Shown piece by piece: positions 9,203 to 17,247 of a stretch of 64,000 nucleotides of DNA; the first letter of the stretch is position 1; every line of letters begins with the position of its first letter. The position numbers were made by a program, and so were the translations under genes. Location: assembly GCA_963748095.1 (NCBI GenBank), contig CAVVIO010000023.1:62001-126000 (forward strand), written 5' to 3'. The notes beneath the pieces are model-generated. The model ran no database searches, was not told the origin of the DNA, and worked only from the letters and a program-made list of their open reading frames with translations. Source of the stretch: CAVVIO01 sp963748095 (GTDB lineage: Bacteria; Bacteroidota; Bacteroidia; Bacteroidales; UBA10428).

Positions 9203-9210
9203 TAAATTTG
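9203..9210 (+). promoter_or_regulatory. Promoter -7 box of the leucine operon
   Basis: TAAATTTG fits TAnnTTTG exactly and lies 21 bases before the leader-peptide ATG at 9232, giving a predicted transcript start around 9214. The -33 element is weak. Placement ahead of the attenuator supports the assignment. Confidence 0.6.
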
Positions 9211-9231
9211 TGCCTCAATATTGAAGACAAT

Positions 9232-9297
9232 ATGAATAGATTATATTCCATACTCACTATTATTATTCTTCTTGGTATTCTAAAGATTCCAAAGTGA
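9232..9297 (+). CDS. Leucine/isoleucine leader peptide
   Basis: A 21-codon open frame reading MNRLYSILTIIILLGILKIPK and then TGA. Eleven codons are Leu (TTA, CTC, CTT, CTT, CTA) or Ile (ATA and five ATT); none is Val. It lies between a promoter box and a rho-independent terminator ahead of leuA, exactly where an attenuation leader peptide belongs. Scarcity of charged tRNA-Leu or tRNA-Ile would stall the ribosome here. It is too short for ordinary gene callers. No strong ribosome-binding site is seen, as is usual in this phylum. Confidence 0.85.
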   Translation: MNRLYSILTIIILLGILKIPK

Positions 9298-9363
9298 GGA
9301 TGGTATGTTAATATATTAAAAAACGCATAGAAGCCATTCTCACTTGGGAGAATGGCTTTTTTT
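9294..9363 (+). terminator. Attenuator: terminator with alternative antiterminator
   Basis: Terminator: a perfect 11-bp stem (9331-9341 with 9348-9358), 6-base loop and a run of seven T at 9357-9363. Antiterminator: bases 9294-9304, spanning the leader stop codon, can pair with 9333-9343, the left arm of the terminator, over 11 positions with only G-U wobbles. A ribosome that finishes the leader peptide covers 9294-9304, so the terminator forms; one stalled on Leu/Ile codons leaves it free, so the operon is read. This is the classical amino-acid attenuation geometry. Confidence 0.85.
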
Positions 9364-9397
9364 ATATAGAGTAGCTAACATTTAAATTAACTTAATC

Positions 9398-10894
9398 ATG
9401 AGCGAGAAAGTTTATGTATTTGACACAACCCTTAGAGACGGAGAGCAGGTACCTGGCTGTCAGTTAAACACAGTTGAAAAAATTGAAGTTGCCAAGGCTC
9501 TCGAGTTACTAGGAGTTGATATAATTGAAGCAGGATTTCCTATTTCCAGCCCTGGCGATTTCAAATCGGTGGAAGAAATATCCAAAGCAGTAAAAAACCC
9601 GGTAATATGTGCACTAACCAGGGCAGTGCAAAAAGACATTGATGTTGCTTCTGACTCGCTCAAATATGCAAAGCGAAAAAGGATTCACACAGGTATAGGG
9701 ACTTCCTATTATCATATTCATTATAAATTGAATTCTAATCCCGATGAAATACTTGAACGTGCGGTAGAAGCAGTAAAATATGCAAAAAAATACGTGGAAG
9801 ATGTGGAGTTTTATGCTGAAGATGCGGGAAGGTCCGAGAATGAATACCTTGCACGTGTGATAGAGGCAGTAATAGCTGCCGGGGCAACAGTTGTAAATAT
9901 TCCCGACACAACAGGATACTGCTTACCGGAAGAATTCGGTACAAAAATCAGATTTTTGAAAGAAAATGTTAAAAATATCGACAAAGCTGTTATCTCTACT
10001 CACTGTCATAATGATCTGGGAATGGCTACTGCCAATACAATTTCCGGGGTTATTAACGGAGCACGACAGGTTGAAGTTACCATAAACGGTATTGGAGAAA
10101 GGGCAGGTAATACATCGCTGGAAGAGGTAGTGATGATATTAAAAAGCAGGCAGCATCTTGAATTGGATACAGGAATAAATACTAAAAATATTTATAAAAC
10201 CAGTCGTTTGATTTCATCTTTGATGAATATGCCGGTGCAGCCCAATAAAGCTATTGTGGGACGTAATGCATTTGCCCATTCTTCTGGAATCCACCAGGAT
10301 GGAGTGTTGAAAAACCGGGAGAATTATGAAATAATCGATCCGGTAGAAGTCGGCGTTAACGAATCGAGCATTGCTCTTACAGCCCGCAGCGGGCGTGCAG
10401 CTTTAAAACACCGGTTAAAAATGTTGGGCTATTCTCTTGATAGCACCAAACTTGATAAGGTTTACCAGCGTTTTCTCGAGCTGGCAGACCGGAAGAAGGA
10501 TATTCGCGACGAAGACCTTGATTTACTGATAGGTAACGGTCAGGAAAAACAGGAAAGAAACATTAAACTGGAACATCTCCAGGTGCTTGCAGGTAAATCT
10601 ACAATACCTATGGCTACAGTTACACTGAACATCAACGGAGAATCTTTTACTGCTACTTCTTCCGGTAACGGCCCGGTAGATGCAGCCTTTAGTGCTGTGA
10701 AAAGCCTGGTACGTCACCAGGTAAAACTCGAGGAATTTCTGGTACAAGCCATCACCCGCGGAAGCGATGATCAGGGAAAAGTACACATCCAGGTTGAGAA
10801 TAAAGGGAAACTTTTTTATGGGTTTTCAGGAAATACAGATATTATCACAGCTTCAGTAGAAGCATTTATTGACGCAATAAATCGTATTGTTTAA
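9398..10894 (+). CDS. leuA: 2-isopropylmalate synthase
   Basis: First committed enzyme of leucine synthesis: condenses acetyl-CoA with 2-ketoisovalerate. The 498-residue protein has the catalytic TIM-barrel signature FDTTLRDGEQVPGCQLN (residues 8-24), the metal-binding HCHNDLGMA (about 202-210), the second family signature VEVTINGIGERAGNTSLEEV, and a C-terminal LeuA dimer/allosteric domain (about 380-498) where leucine normally binds. It is first in the operon, 35 bases after the attenuator T-run, so its expression depends directly on readthrough. Length is normal for the short bacterial class. Confidence 0.95.
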   Translation: MSEKVYVFDTTLRDGEQVPGCQLNTVEKIEVAKALELLGVDIIEAGFPISSPGDFKSVEEISKAVKNPVICALTRAVQKDIDVASDSLKYAKRKRIHTGIGTSYYHIHYKLNSNPDEILERAVEAVKYAKKYVEDVEFYAEDAGRSENEYLARVIEAVIAAGATVVNIPDTTGYCLPEEFGTKIRFLKENVKNIDKAVISTHCHNDLGMATANTISGVINGARQVEVTINGIGERAGNTSLEEVVMILKSRQHLELDTGINTKNIYKTSRLISSLMNMPVQPNKAIVGRNAFAHSSGIHQDGVLKNRENYEIIDPVEVGVNESSIALTARSGRAALKHRLKMLGYSLDSTKLDKVYQRFLELADRKKDIRDEDLDLLIGNGQEKQERNIKLEHLQVLAGKSTIPMATVTLNINGESFTATSSGNGPVDAAFSAVKSLVRHQVKLEEFLVQAITRGSDDQGKVHIQVENKGKLFYGFSGNTDIITASVEAFIDAINRIV

Positions 10895-10913
10895 TTTTTA
10901 AAATTATATAACC

Positions 10914-12314
10914 TTGGGAAAAACATTATTTGATAAAATTTGGGATGCTCATGTAGTATCCGAAATAGAAGGTGGTCCGAGTGTTTTTTATATCGACAGG
11001 CATTTGATACACGAAGTTACCAGCCCGCAAGCATTTGCAGGCCTGGATAAAAGGGGGATAAAAGTTTTCCGCCCGCAAAATACAGTTGCCACACCCGACC
11101 ATAATGTGCCAACGATTATGCAACATTTACCAATTAAGGATATGTTGTCGCGCACACAGGTTAACAAGCTTTCGGAAAACACCAAAAACCATGGAATCCA
11201 ATTATATGGACTGAATCACCCGTTTCAGGGCATTGTACATGTTATCGGGCCTGAGTTGGGACTAACACAGCCGGGGATGACCATTGTCTGTGGCGACAGC
11301 CATACTTCCACACATGGGGCATTTGGAAGCGTTGCTTTCGGTATTGGCACCAGTGAAGTGGAAATGGTACTGGCCACGCAATGTATCATGCAGCCAAAGC
11401 CAAAGCGAATGCGGATTAACATTGATGGTGTACTCGGGAAAGGTGTAACGGCAAAAGACATCATCCTATTTATAATTTCAAAAATTTCGACCAGCGGTGG
11501 CACGGGATATTTCATAGAATATGCGGGGTCGGCCATACGCAGTCTGAGTATGGAAGGTCGTATGACCATCTGTAATATGAGTATTGAAATGGGCGCCAGG
11601 GGTGGTTTAATAGCCCCCGATGAAACAACCTTTGCATATGTAAAAGGAAGGGAATTTGCTCCAAAAGGTGAAGAATGGGATAAAAAGCTTGCTTATTGGC
11701 AAACTCTTTATTCGGATGAGGATGCGGTATTCGATCGTGAGCTGACATATAGCGCTGCCGATATAGAACCAATGATAACTTACGGAACAAATCCGGGAAT
11801 GGGTGTTGGAATAACCGGTAAAATACCAGAAGTGAGTAATTTACCTGAAAGTGAAAAACCAAGTTTTGAAAAGTCGCTCCGGTATATGGACTTTGAGGCC
11901 GGTTCAGCAATGAAAGACAAAAAAGTGGATTACGTATTTGTAGGTAGTTGCACAAACGGCAGGATCGAAGACCTCAGGGCTTTTACATCTTTTGTGAAAG
12001 GGAAAAAGAAAGCAGATAATATTACTGTCTGGATTGTTCCCGGGTCAAAACAGGTGGAAAAGCAGGCGATAGCTGAAGGCCTTGATAAAATTCTGTCAGA
12101 AGCCGGATTTGAATTACGCCAGCCGGGATGTTCTGCTTGTCTTGCTATGAACGATGATAAGATCCCGGAAGGAAAATATGCCGTTTCTACATCGAACCGT
12201 AATTTTGAAGGCCGACAGGGGCCCGGAGCACGAACGATGCTGGCAAGTCCTTTAACAGCAGCAGCAGCAGCGCTTACCGGAAGAGTTACCGATCCCAGGG
12301 AGTTGATAGGATGA
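10914..12314 (+). CDS. leuC: 3-isopropylmalate dehydratase large subunit
   Basis: Aconitase-family subunit that, with LeuD, isomerises 2- to 3-isopropylmalate; homologous enzymes also act on citramalate. The three cysteines that hold the 4Fe-4S cluster are visible: one in VGSCTNGRIED (near residue 346) and two in QPGCSACLAMN (near 406 and 409). The 466-residue length is normal. The start must be TTG at 10914, giving MGKTLFDKIWDAHVV, the standard N-terminus; no ATG is available. It is 19 bases after leuA. Confidence 0.95.
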   Translation: MGKTLFDKIWDAHVVSEIEGGPSVFYIDRHLIHEVTSPQAFAGLDKRGIKVFRPQNTVATPDHNVPTIMQHLPIKDMLSRTQVNKLSENTKNHGIQLYGLNHPFQGIVHVIGPELGLTQPGMTIVCGDSHTSTHGAFGSVAFGIGTSEVEMVLATQCIMQPKPKRMRINIDGVLGKGVTAKDIILFIISKISTSGGTGYFIEYAGSAIRSLSMEGRMTICNMSIEMGARGGLIAPDETTFAYVKGREFAPKGEEWDKKLAYWQTLYSDEDAVFDRELTYSAADIEPMITYGTNPGMGVGITGKIPEVSNLPESEKPSFEKSLRYMDFEAGSAMKDKKVDYVFVGSCTNGRIEDLRAFTSFVKGKKKADNITVWIVPGSKQVEKQAIAEGLDKILSEAGFELRQPGCSACLAMNDDKIPEGKYAVSTSNRNFEGRQGPGARTMLASPLTAAAAALTGRVTDPRELIG

Positions 12315-12368
12315 TTACAGGACGGTTTGTAGAATTATATTAACGAACAATTAAAAAATATTCAAAAC

Positions 12369-12962
12369 ATGGCAATAGATAAATTTTCAACATTGCGTTC
12401 GACATGTGTTCCCGTGCCGGTAGAAAATGTGGATACCGATCAGATTATTCCGGCAAGGTTTTTAAAAGCAACCACACGGGATGGTTTTGGTGATAACCTT
12501 TTCAGGGATTGGCGTTACGACAAGAATGATAAACCCAAAGAGGATTTTGTATTGAATCAATCGAACTATTCGGGTAAAATACTTGTTGGTGGTAAAAATT
12601 TCGGGAGCGGTTCAAGTCGCGAACATGCAGCCTGGGCAATATACGATTATGGATTTAAAGTAGTTGTGTCCAGTTTTTTTGCAGATATATTTAAAAACAA
12701 TGCACTGAATAACGGACTTTTACCGGTGCAGGTAACAGAAGATTTTCTGGCACATTTGTTCCGTGAAGTAGAAAAGGATCCGAAAACAGAGGTGGAAGTT
12801 AACCTTGAAAAACAGGAGATTGTCATCTTATCCACCGGAGAAAAACAAACATTCGATATCAATTCTTATAAAAAAGAGTGCCTGTTGAATGGCTACGATG
12901 ATATCGACTATTTATTAAATATAAAAGATAAGATTAAAGAGTTCGAAAAGAGCCGGCTATAA
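12369..12962 (+). CDS. leuD: 3-isopropylmalate dehydratase small subunit
   Basis: Partner of LeuC that supplies the swivelling domain of the aconitase fold. The 197-residue protein shows VENVDTDQIIPARFL near the start and the substrate-specificity stretch GKNFGSGSSREHAAWAI (about 76-92). It lies 54 bases after leuC and 13 before the next synthase gene, within the same operon. Length and motifs are typical. Confidence 0.95.
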   Translation: MAIDKFSTLRSTCVPVPVENVDTDQIIPARFLKATTRDGFGDNLFRDWRYDKNDKPKEDFVLNQSNYSGKILVGGKNFGSGSSREHAAWAIYDYGFKVVVSSFFADIFKNNALNNGLLPVQVTEDFLAHLFREVEKDPKTEVEVNLEKQEIVILSTGEKQTFDINSYKKECLLNGYDDIDYLLNIKDKIKEFEKSRL

Positions 12963-12975
12963 AAATCAGTAACAG

Positions 12976-14493
12976 ATGAAAATCACAATCATGGATACCA
13001 CCCTCAGGGATGGTGAACAAACCTCTGGCGTATCTTTTTCCGAAGAAGAGAAACTTAGCATCTCAAGACTTCTGCTTGAGGAACTTAAAGTGGACCGGAT
13101 AGAAGTGGCATCGGCAAGGGTATCAAAAGGGGAATATGAAGCTGTAAGAAAAATTTCGGAATGGGCCGACCGGCATAATATGCTGGATAGAATTGAGGTT
13201 TTGGGATTCGTTGATGAGAATACGTCTGTTGATTGGATTACAGAGGCGGGTTGCAAAGTAATGAACCTGCTTACTAAAGGGTCATTGAAACATGTTTGCA
13301 AACAGTTGCGAAAAACTCCCGAAGAGCACATTGCTGATATCAGGAAGGTTGTAAATTATGCCACAGAAAAGGGAGTAAGGGTGAATATATATCTGGAAGA
13401 TTGGTCGAACGGTATGCGCAATTCAAAAGAATATGTATTTCAGATGATCGATGCTTTGCAACATGAAAATATCGACCGGTTTATGCTCCCCGATACACTC
13501 GGTATATTAAACCCGGATGAGACATTTACATTTTGTGACGAAATGCTGAAAAAGTACCCGGAGGTGAATTTCGACTTTCATTCACATAATGATTATGATC
13601 TTGCTTCGGCAAATGTTTATGCTGCCCTTAAAGCGGGAATATCCTGTTTTCATACTACAGTTAACGGACTGGGTGAAAGAGCGGGGAATGTTCCTTTATC
13701 AAGTGTTATTGCCATTGTGAAAGATCATTTCAATCACAGCATGTCTGTTGATGAATCAAGACTGACGCTTATAAGTAAGATGGTGGAATCTTTTTCAGGG
13801 ATCCGGATACCCCCCAACAAACCATTAATAGGGGATAATGTTTTTACCCAGACAAGTGGTGTTCATGCCGATGGGGATAACAAAAATAATTTATATTTTA
13901 ACGACCTGTTACCCGAACGTTTCGGCCGAAAACGGTCATATGCTCTGGGCAAAACATCTGGGAAAGCCAATATTAAAAAGAACCTGGAAGAGATGGGAAT
14001 TGAACTGGATACGGAATCCATGAAAAAGGTTACCCAACGGATCATTGAACTGGGGGATAAGAAGGAAACTGTTACCAAGGAAGATCTTCCATTTATCATT
14101 TCCGATGTACTGAAAAGTAAATCGATCAATGAAAAAATTCAGATCATGAATTATTCCCTGTCAATGGCAAACGGATTAAAACCGGTGGCAACATTAAAAA
14201 TTAAAATTGATAAAAAGGAATACGAAGAATCTTCAGTAGGTGACGGGCAATACGATGCTTTCATGAAAGCCTTGCGTAAAATTTATAAAAAGTTGAATAG
14301 AAGCCTTCCAAGGTTGCTCGATTACTCTGTTACCATCCCTCCGGGTGGAAAAACCGATGCATTGGTACAGACCCATATTACCTGGAAAGCGGACAGGGAA
14401 TTTAAAACCAGGGGGCTCGATCCCGACCAGACATCCGCTGCTATCAAAGCAACACTGAAAATGCTGAACATCATTGAAAATAACCATTTATAA
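12976..14493 (+). CDS. Second LeuA-family synthase, probably citramalate synthase
   Basis: A 505-residue member of the isopropylmalate/citramalate/homocitrate synthase family, distinct from LeuA upstream. Motifs: MDTTLRDGEQTSGVSF (6-21), metal-binding HSHNDYDLA (near 213), VNGLGERAGNVPL, and a C-terminal regulatory domain (about 390-500). It lies between leuD and leuB. A plausible role is (R)-citramalate synthesis from pyruvate and acetyl-CoA; LeuCD and LeuB would then turn citramalate into 2-ketobutyrate for isoleucine. That fits a leader peptide carrying Ile as well as Leu codons. The alternative is a second isopropylmalate synthase with different feedback control. Sequence alone does not decide; family membership is certain. 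Confidence 0.85.
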   Translation: MKITIMDTTLRDGEQTSGVSFSEEEKLSISRLLLEELKVDRIEVASARVSKGEYEAVRKISEWADRHNMLDRIEVLGFVDENTSVDWITEAGCKVMNLLTKGSLKHVCKQLRKTPEEHIADIRKVVNYATEKGVRVNIYLEDWSNGMRNSKEYVFQMIDALQHENIDRFMLPDTLGILNPDETFTFCDEMLKKYPEVNFDFHSHNDYDLASANVYAALKAGISCFHTTVNGLGERAGNVPLSSVIAIVKDHFNHSMSVDESRLTLISKMVESFSGIRIPPNKPLIGDNVFTQTSGVHADGDNKNNLYFNDLLPERFGRKRSYALGKTSGKANIKKNLEEMGIELDTESMKKVTQRIIELGDKKETVTKEDLPFIISDVLKSKSINEKIQIMNYSLSMANGLKPVATLKIKIDKKEYEESSVGDGQYDAFMKALRKIYKKLNRSLPRLLDYSVTIPPGGKTDALVQTHITWKADREFKTRGLDPDQTSAAIKATLKMLNIIENNHL

Positions 14494-14505
14494 TAATACA
14501 TATTT

Positions 14506-15573
14506 ATGAATTTTAACATTGCAACACTTCCGGGCGACGGTATCGGACCGGAAATAGTAGATCAGGCTGTAAAAGTTTTAAAAGCAATCAGCGAAAGGTT
14601 CAATCACCAGTTTATATTTAAAAATGCTTTAGTAGGTGCAGTAGCGATCGACAAAACCGGGAACCCATTTCCAGACGAAACTTTTGAAATTTGCATGAAT
14701 TCCGATGCTGTACTATTTGGGGCTATTGGTGATCCGAAATACGATAATGACCCGAAAGCAAAAGTAAGACCCGAGCAGGGATTGCTGGCCATGCGCAAAA
14801 AACTGGGGCTATATGCCAATATACGTCCGGTAACAACTTTCAAATCTTTAATTCATAAATCACCCCTCAAAACCGAGCTGGTCGATGGAGTAGATTTTAT
14901 GTGTATCCGCGAACTTACAGGGGGAATTTACTTCGGAGAACCCAGGGGAAGGTCGGAAGATGGGAATACAGCTTATGATACAAATATTTATACAAAAGAA
15001 GAAATTGTAAGGGTAACCAAACTGGCTTTCGAATATGCCGGGAAAAGAAATAAAAAACTAACCGCCGTCGACAAGGCAAATGTATTGGCAACATCACGTT
15101 TATGGCGCGAGACTATTCAGGATATGGCTGCGGATTACCCGGATATTGAACTTGAATTCATGTTTGTGGACAATGCTGCCATGCAGATCATTCAGTGGCC
15201 AAAACGTTTTGATGTGATGGTAACCGAGAATATGTTCGGAGATATCCTTACCGATGAAGCAAGTGTGATTACTGGCTCATTGGGAATGTTGCCTTCCGCA
15301 TCCGTTGGTATCCATACCTCTGTATTTGAACCTATTCATGGTTCTTATCCGCAGGCTGCAGGAAAAAATATTGCCAATCCGCTGGCTACAGTGCTTTCGG
15401 CGGCTATGTTACTGGAATATGCTTTGAACCTTCCAAAAGAAGCAAATGCCATTCGTGCTGCAGTTGATGCTTCGTTGGCAGCCGAAGTGGTTACTGAAGA
15501 TATTACAACAGGTAAGGCTTATAAAACCACTGAAGTGGGTGACTGGCTTGCAAATTATATATTGAAAGCTTAA
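14506..15573 (+). CDS. leuB: 3-isopropylmalate dehydrogenase
   Basis: NAD-dependent oxidative decarboxylase, last dedicated step before transamination to leucine. The 355-residue protein has the N-terminal LPGDGIGPEIV, the substrate-binding arginine region, TVDKANVL-type helix (LTAVDKANVLATSRLW), the metal-binding aspartates in NMFGDILTDEAS, and the NAD-site FEPIHGSYPQAAGKNIANP. It is last in the operon, 12 bases after the second synthase, and is followed by a terminator at 15614. Beta-methylmalate from the citramalate route would also be a substrate. Confidence 0.96.
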   Translation: MNFNIATLPGDGIGPEIVDQAVKVLKAISERFNHQFIFKNALVGAVAIDKTGNPFPDETFEICMNSDAVLFGAIGDPKYDNDPKAKVRPEQGLLAMRKKLGLYANIRPVTTFKSLIHKSPLKTELVDGVDFMCIRELTGGIYFGEPRGRSEDGNTAYDTNIYTKEEIVRVTKLAFEYAGKRNKKLTAVDKANVLATSRLWRETIQDMAADYPDIELEFMFVDNAAMQIIQWPKRFDVMVTENMFGDILTDEASVITGSLGMLPSASVGIHTSVFEPIHGSYPQAAGKNIANPLATVLSAAMLLEYALNLPKEANAIRAAVDASLAAEVVTEDITTGKAYKTTEVGDWLANYILKA

Positions 15574-15613
15574 AAATTTCCCAAAATAAGTTTGGCAAAA
15601 GCTAAGAAAATTT

Positions 15614-15651
15614 ACCTGACGAGTTTTAATGCTTGTCAGGTTTTTATTTTT
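15614..15651 (+). terminator. Terminator of the leucine operon
   Basis: A 10-bp stem with one G-U pair (15614-15623 with 15632-15641), 8-base loop, then TTTTTATTTTTT. It lies 40 bases after the leuB stop and 15 before the end of the converging gene. Confidence 0.85.
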
Positions 15652-15665
15652 CATAAGGGACACAA

Positions 15666-16118
15666 TTATTTGGGTAACATCCCAAATATTTTCAGAAGAG
15701 TACGGTGAAAATTATGAAATCCTGCTACAGGTTCGGCAAACATGAAAATACATTTTTTCATAATTGGCTCAACCTGGAATTCTTCTGCAATTTTTATAGT
15801 ATCTTCTGTTTCTGACATTTGTTGTACCCAGATTTGTGTAATTCCTTTGTTAATGGCCTCTCGTAGTGTCTTGTCTGTCTGTGATTTCGGGGTTAAGATA
15901 AGCAGATGTTTTACATGAGAAGGGAGTGAAGAGACATCATTATAACACTTGTTCCCGTTTATAGAATCGATATTCGGATTTATAGGATACAACTCGTAGC
16001 CTTTATTATTTAATTCTTCATAAACTTTATAACCGAATTTATCAGGATTCCTTGAAACTCCTGCAATAGCCATCTTTTTTTGGGCTAAAAAATTCTGAAT
16101 AACCTCTTTGGTAACCAT
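15666..16118 (-). CDS. CoA-binding domain protein (YccU-like)
   Basis: A 150-residue Rossmann-fold protein of the CoA_binding_2 family. The nucleotide-binding start KKMAIAGVSRNPDKFGYKVYEEL (about residues 15-37) and YPINPN match the family. Such proteins resemble the CoA-binding half of succinyl-CoA synthetase but stand alone; their role is unknown. It is a single gene on the minus strand, converging on the leucine operon, with its start 117 bases from the divergent lipoprotein gene. Confidence 0.82.
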   Translation of the reverse strand: MVTKEVIQNFLAQKKMAIAGVSRNPDKFGYKVYEELNNKGYELYPINPNIDSINGNKCYNDVSSLPSHVKHLLILTPKSQTDKTLREAINKGITQIWVQQMSETEDTIKIAEEFQVEPIMKKCIFMFAEPVAGFHNFHRTLLKIFGMLPK

Positions 16119-16234
16119 CTCTTGTTTTTTTAGTAAAATTAAAATAAATAATTTGACAAATAAATACTAACTCGTTTATTAATATTTCCATGAAAGATTC
16201 GTTTATTTGTTATCTTATCAATTAAGATTTTTAT

Positions 16235-16699
16235 ATGAAGTTGACGAAAATATACGGATTATTTCTAATAGCCATTGTTCCACTATTATTAACAGGATGT
16301 GGTGAATTTGAGGATATACAGATAGGTGATATCACCAGTGCTAAATTTGCCGGTTTTATTGATAACAGTCTTGCTTTCAATGTGGATATTCCGGTAACGA
16401 ATCCTACCGGACTTACATTTAAAATAAAGGAAGTTAATTTAAAGACTACGGTTAACGGGGATTACCTGGGGAAAATTTTAAGTGATGAAGTGGTTAGGAT
16501 ACCAGCCAGGTCGGATGAAACGCAGCATTTTCTGGTAAAAGTGCATTTGGCAAATATTTTCAGAGGGGCAACAGCGTTTAATCAGTTTTCAAAACATCAA
16601 CGGCTTACTGTTGAAGTCGAAGGATATGTTAAGGTTCATTCATTGATTATGACCCGGAAAATTGTAATCCATGAAACAAGAGAGATTAATGGAATGTGA
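16235..16699 (+). CDS. LEA-type-2-like lipoprotein
   Basis: A 154-residue predicted lipoprotein. The signal peptide ends in the lipobox LLTGC (Cys near 22), so it should be anchored by lipid to a membrane. The mature part is beta-rich and resembles LEA14/NDR1-type (late embryogenesis abundant type 2) immunoglobulin-like domains, with NVDIPVTNPTGLTFKIKEVNL as the recognisable strand pair. Function unknown. It precedes the SPOR gene by 63 bases, but that gene has its own promoter box. Confidence 0.65.
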   Translation: MKLTKIYGLFLIAIVPLLLTGCGEFEDIQIGDITSAKFAGFIDNSLAFNVDIPVTNPTGLTFKIKEVNLKTTVNGDYLGKILSDEVVRIPARSDETQHFLVKVHLANIFRGATAFNQFSKHQRLTVEVEGYVKVHSLIMTRKIVIHETREINGM

Positions 16700-16738
16700 A
16701 AACTATTGGAAATTTGGAAAAGATTTTTTAAAAATGTT

Positions 16739-16746
16739 TAATTTTG
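16739..16746 (+). promoter_or_regulatory. -7 box of the SPOR gene
   Basis: TAATTTTG matches TAnnTTTG. A TTTG at 16713-16716 lies 22 bases upstream as a possible -33 element. The ATG follows 16 bases after the box. Confidence 0.55.
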
Positions 16747-16762
16747 CGACCTAAGTAACATC

Positions 16763-17188
16763 ATGAAAAACAGACATATTTTCTCACGAATTTTCTTGCT
16801 GGTTTTTCTTTTGTTTGGAATGTTAAATACTTTTGGACAAAATCAGCAGGATATTTTTTCGAAGCTTCAGGCAAATCAGCCGGGTTCTGGTCAGGTAAGG
16901 ATTATTCAAAACGCGAACATTACTTCACTGGTTAAGAAACACCTTGAGTTTGAAAGTAAGCAACACGGAATCCCTGGCTACCGGATACTGATTTATTTTG
17001 GTTCCGGACTTGAAGGTCGTGAAAAAGCTTTCAAAATACGTTCAGAGATGGAAGCCAAATTCAATGGCATGAAATGCAAGATTATACACGATGGCGTATT
17101 TTACCGGGTATATTTTGGCAGTTTCCGCACGCAGAGCGAAGCCATTCCTTTCAGGAAAAAGGTGGAAAAAGAATACCGATGCTTATAA
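16763..17188 (+). CDS. SPOR-domain exported protein
   Basis: A 141-residue protein with a signal peptide (hydrophobic about 8-22, cleaved after FGQ) and a C-terminal SPOR domain (about 70-141). The SPOR core is visible in GYRILIYFGSGLEGREKAFKIRSEMEAKF and FYRVYFGSFRTQSEAIPFRKKVE. SPOR domains bind denuded glycan strands at division septa, so a periplasmic role in wall remodelling is likely. It probably starts its own transcript; purF-like follows after 59 bases. Confidence 0.82.
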   Translation: MKNRHIFSRIFLLVFLLFGMLNTFGQNQQDIFSKLQANQPGSGQVRIIQNANITSLVKKHLEFESKQHGIPGYRILIYFGSGLEGREKAFKIRSEMEAKFNGMKCKIIHDGVFYRVYFGSFRTQSEAIPFRKKVEKEYRCL

Positions 17189-17247
17189 TGTGCCTGATTT
17201 AATCGATTTTTCGGAGTTAAAGTGAGATTCTATAACAGATTTGAAGA

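Noticed and set aside
11225..11955. Antisense frames of 114 and 147 codons opposite leuC
   Set aside because: leuC is clearly the real gene on the other strand.
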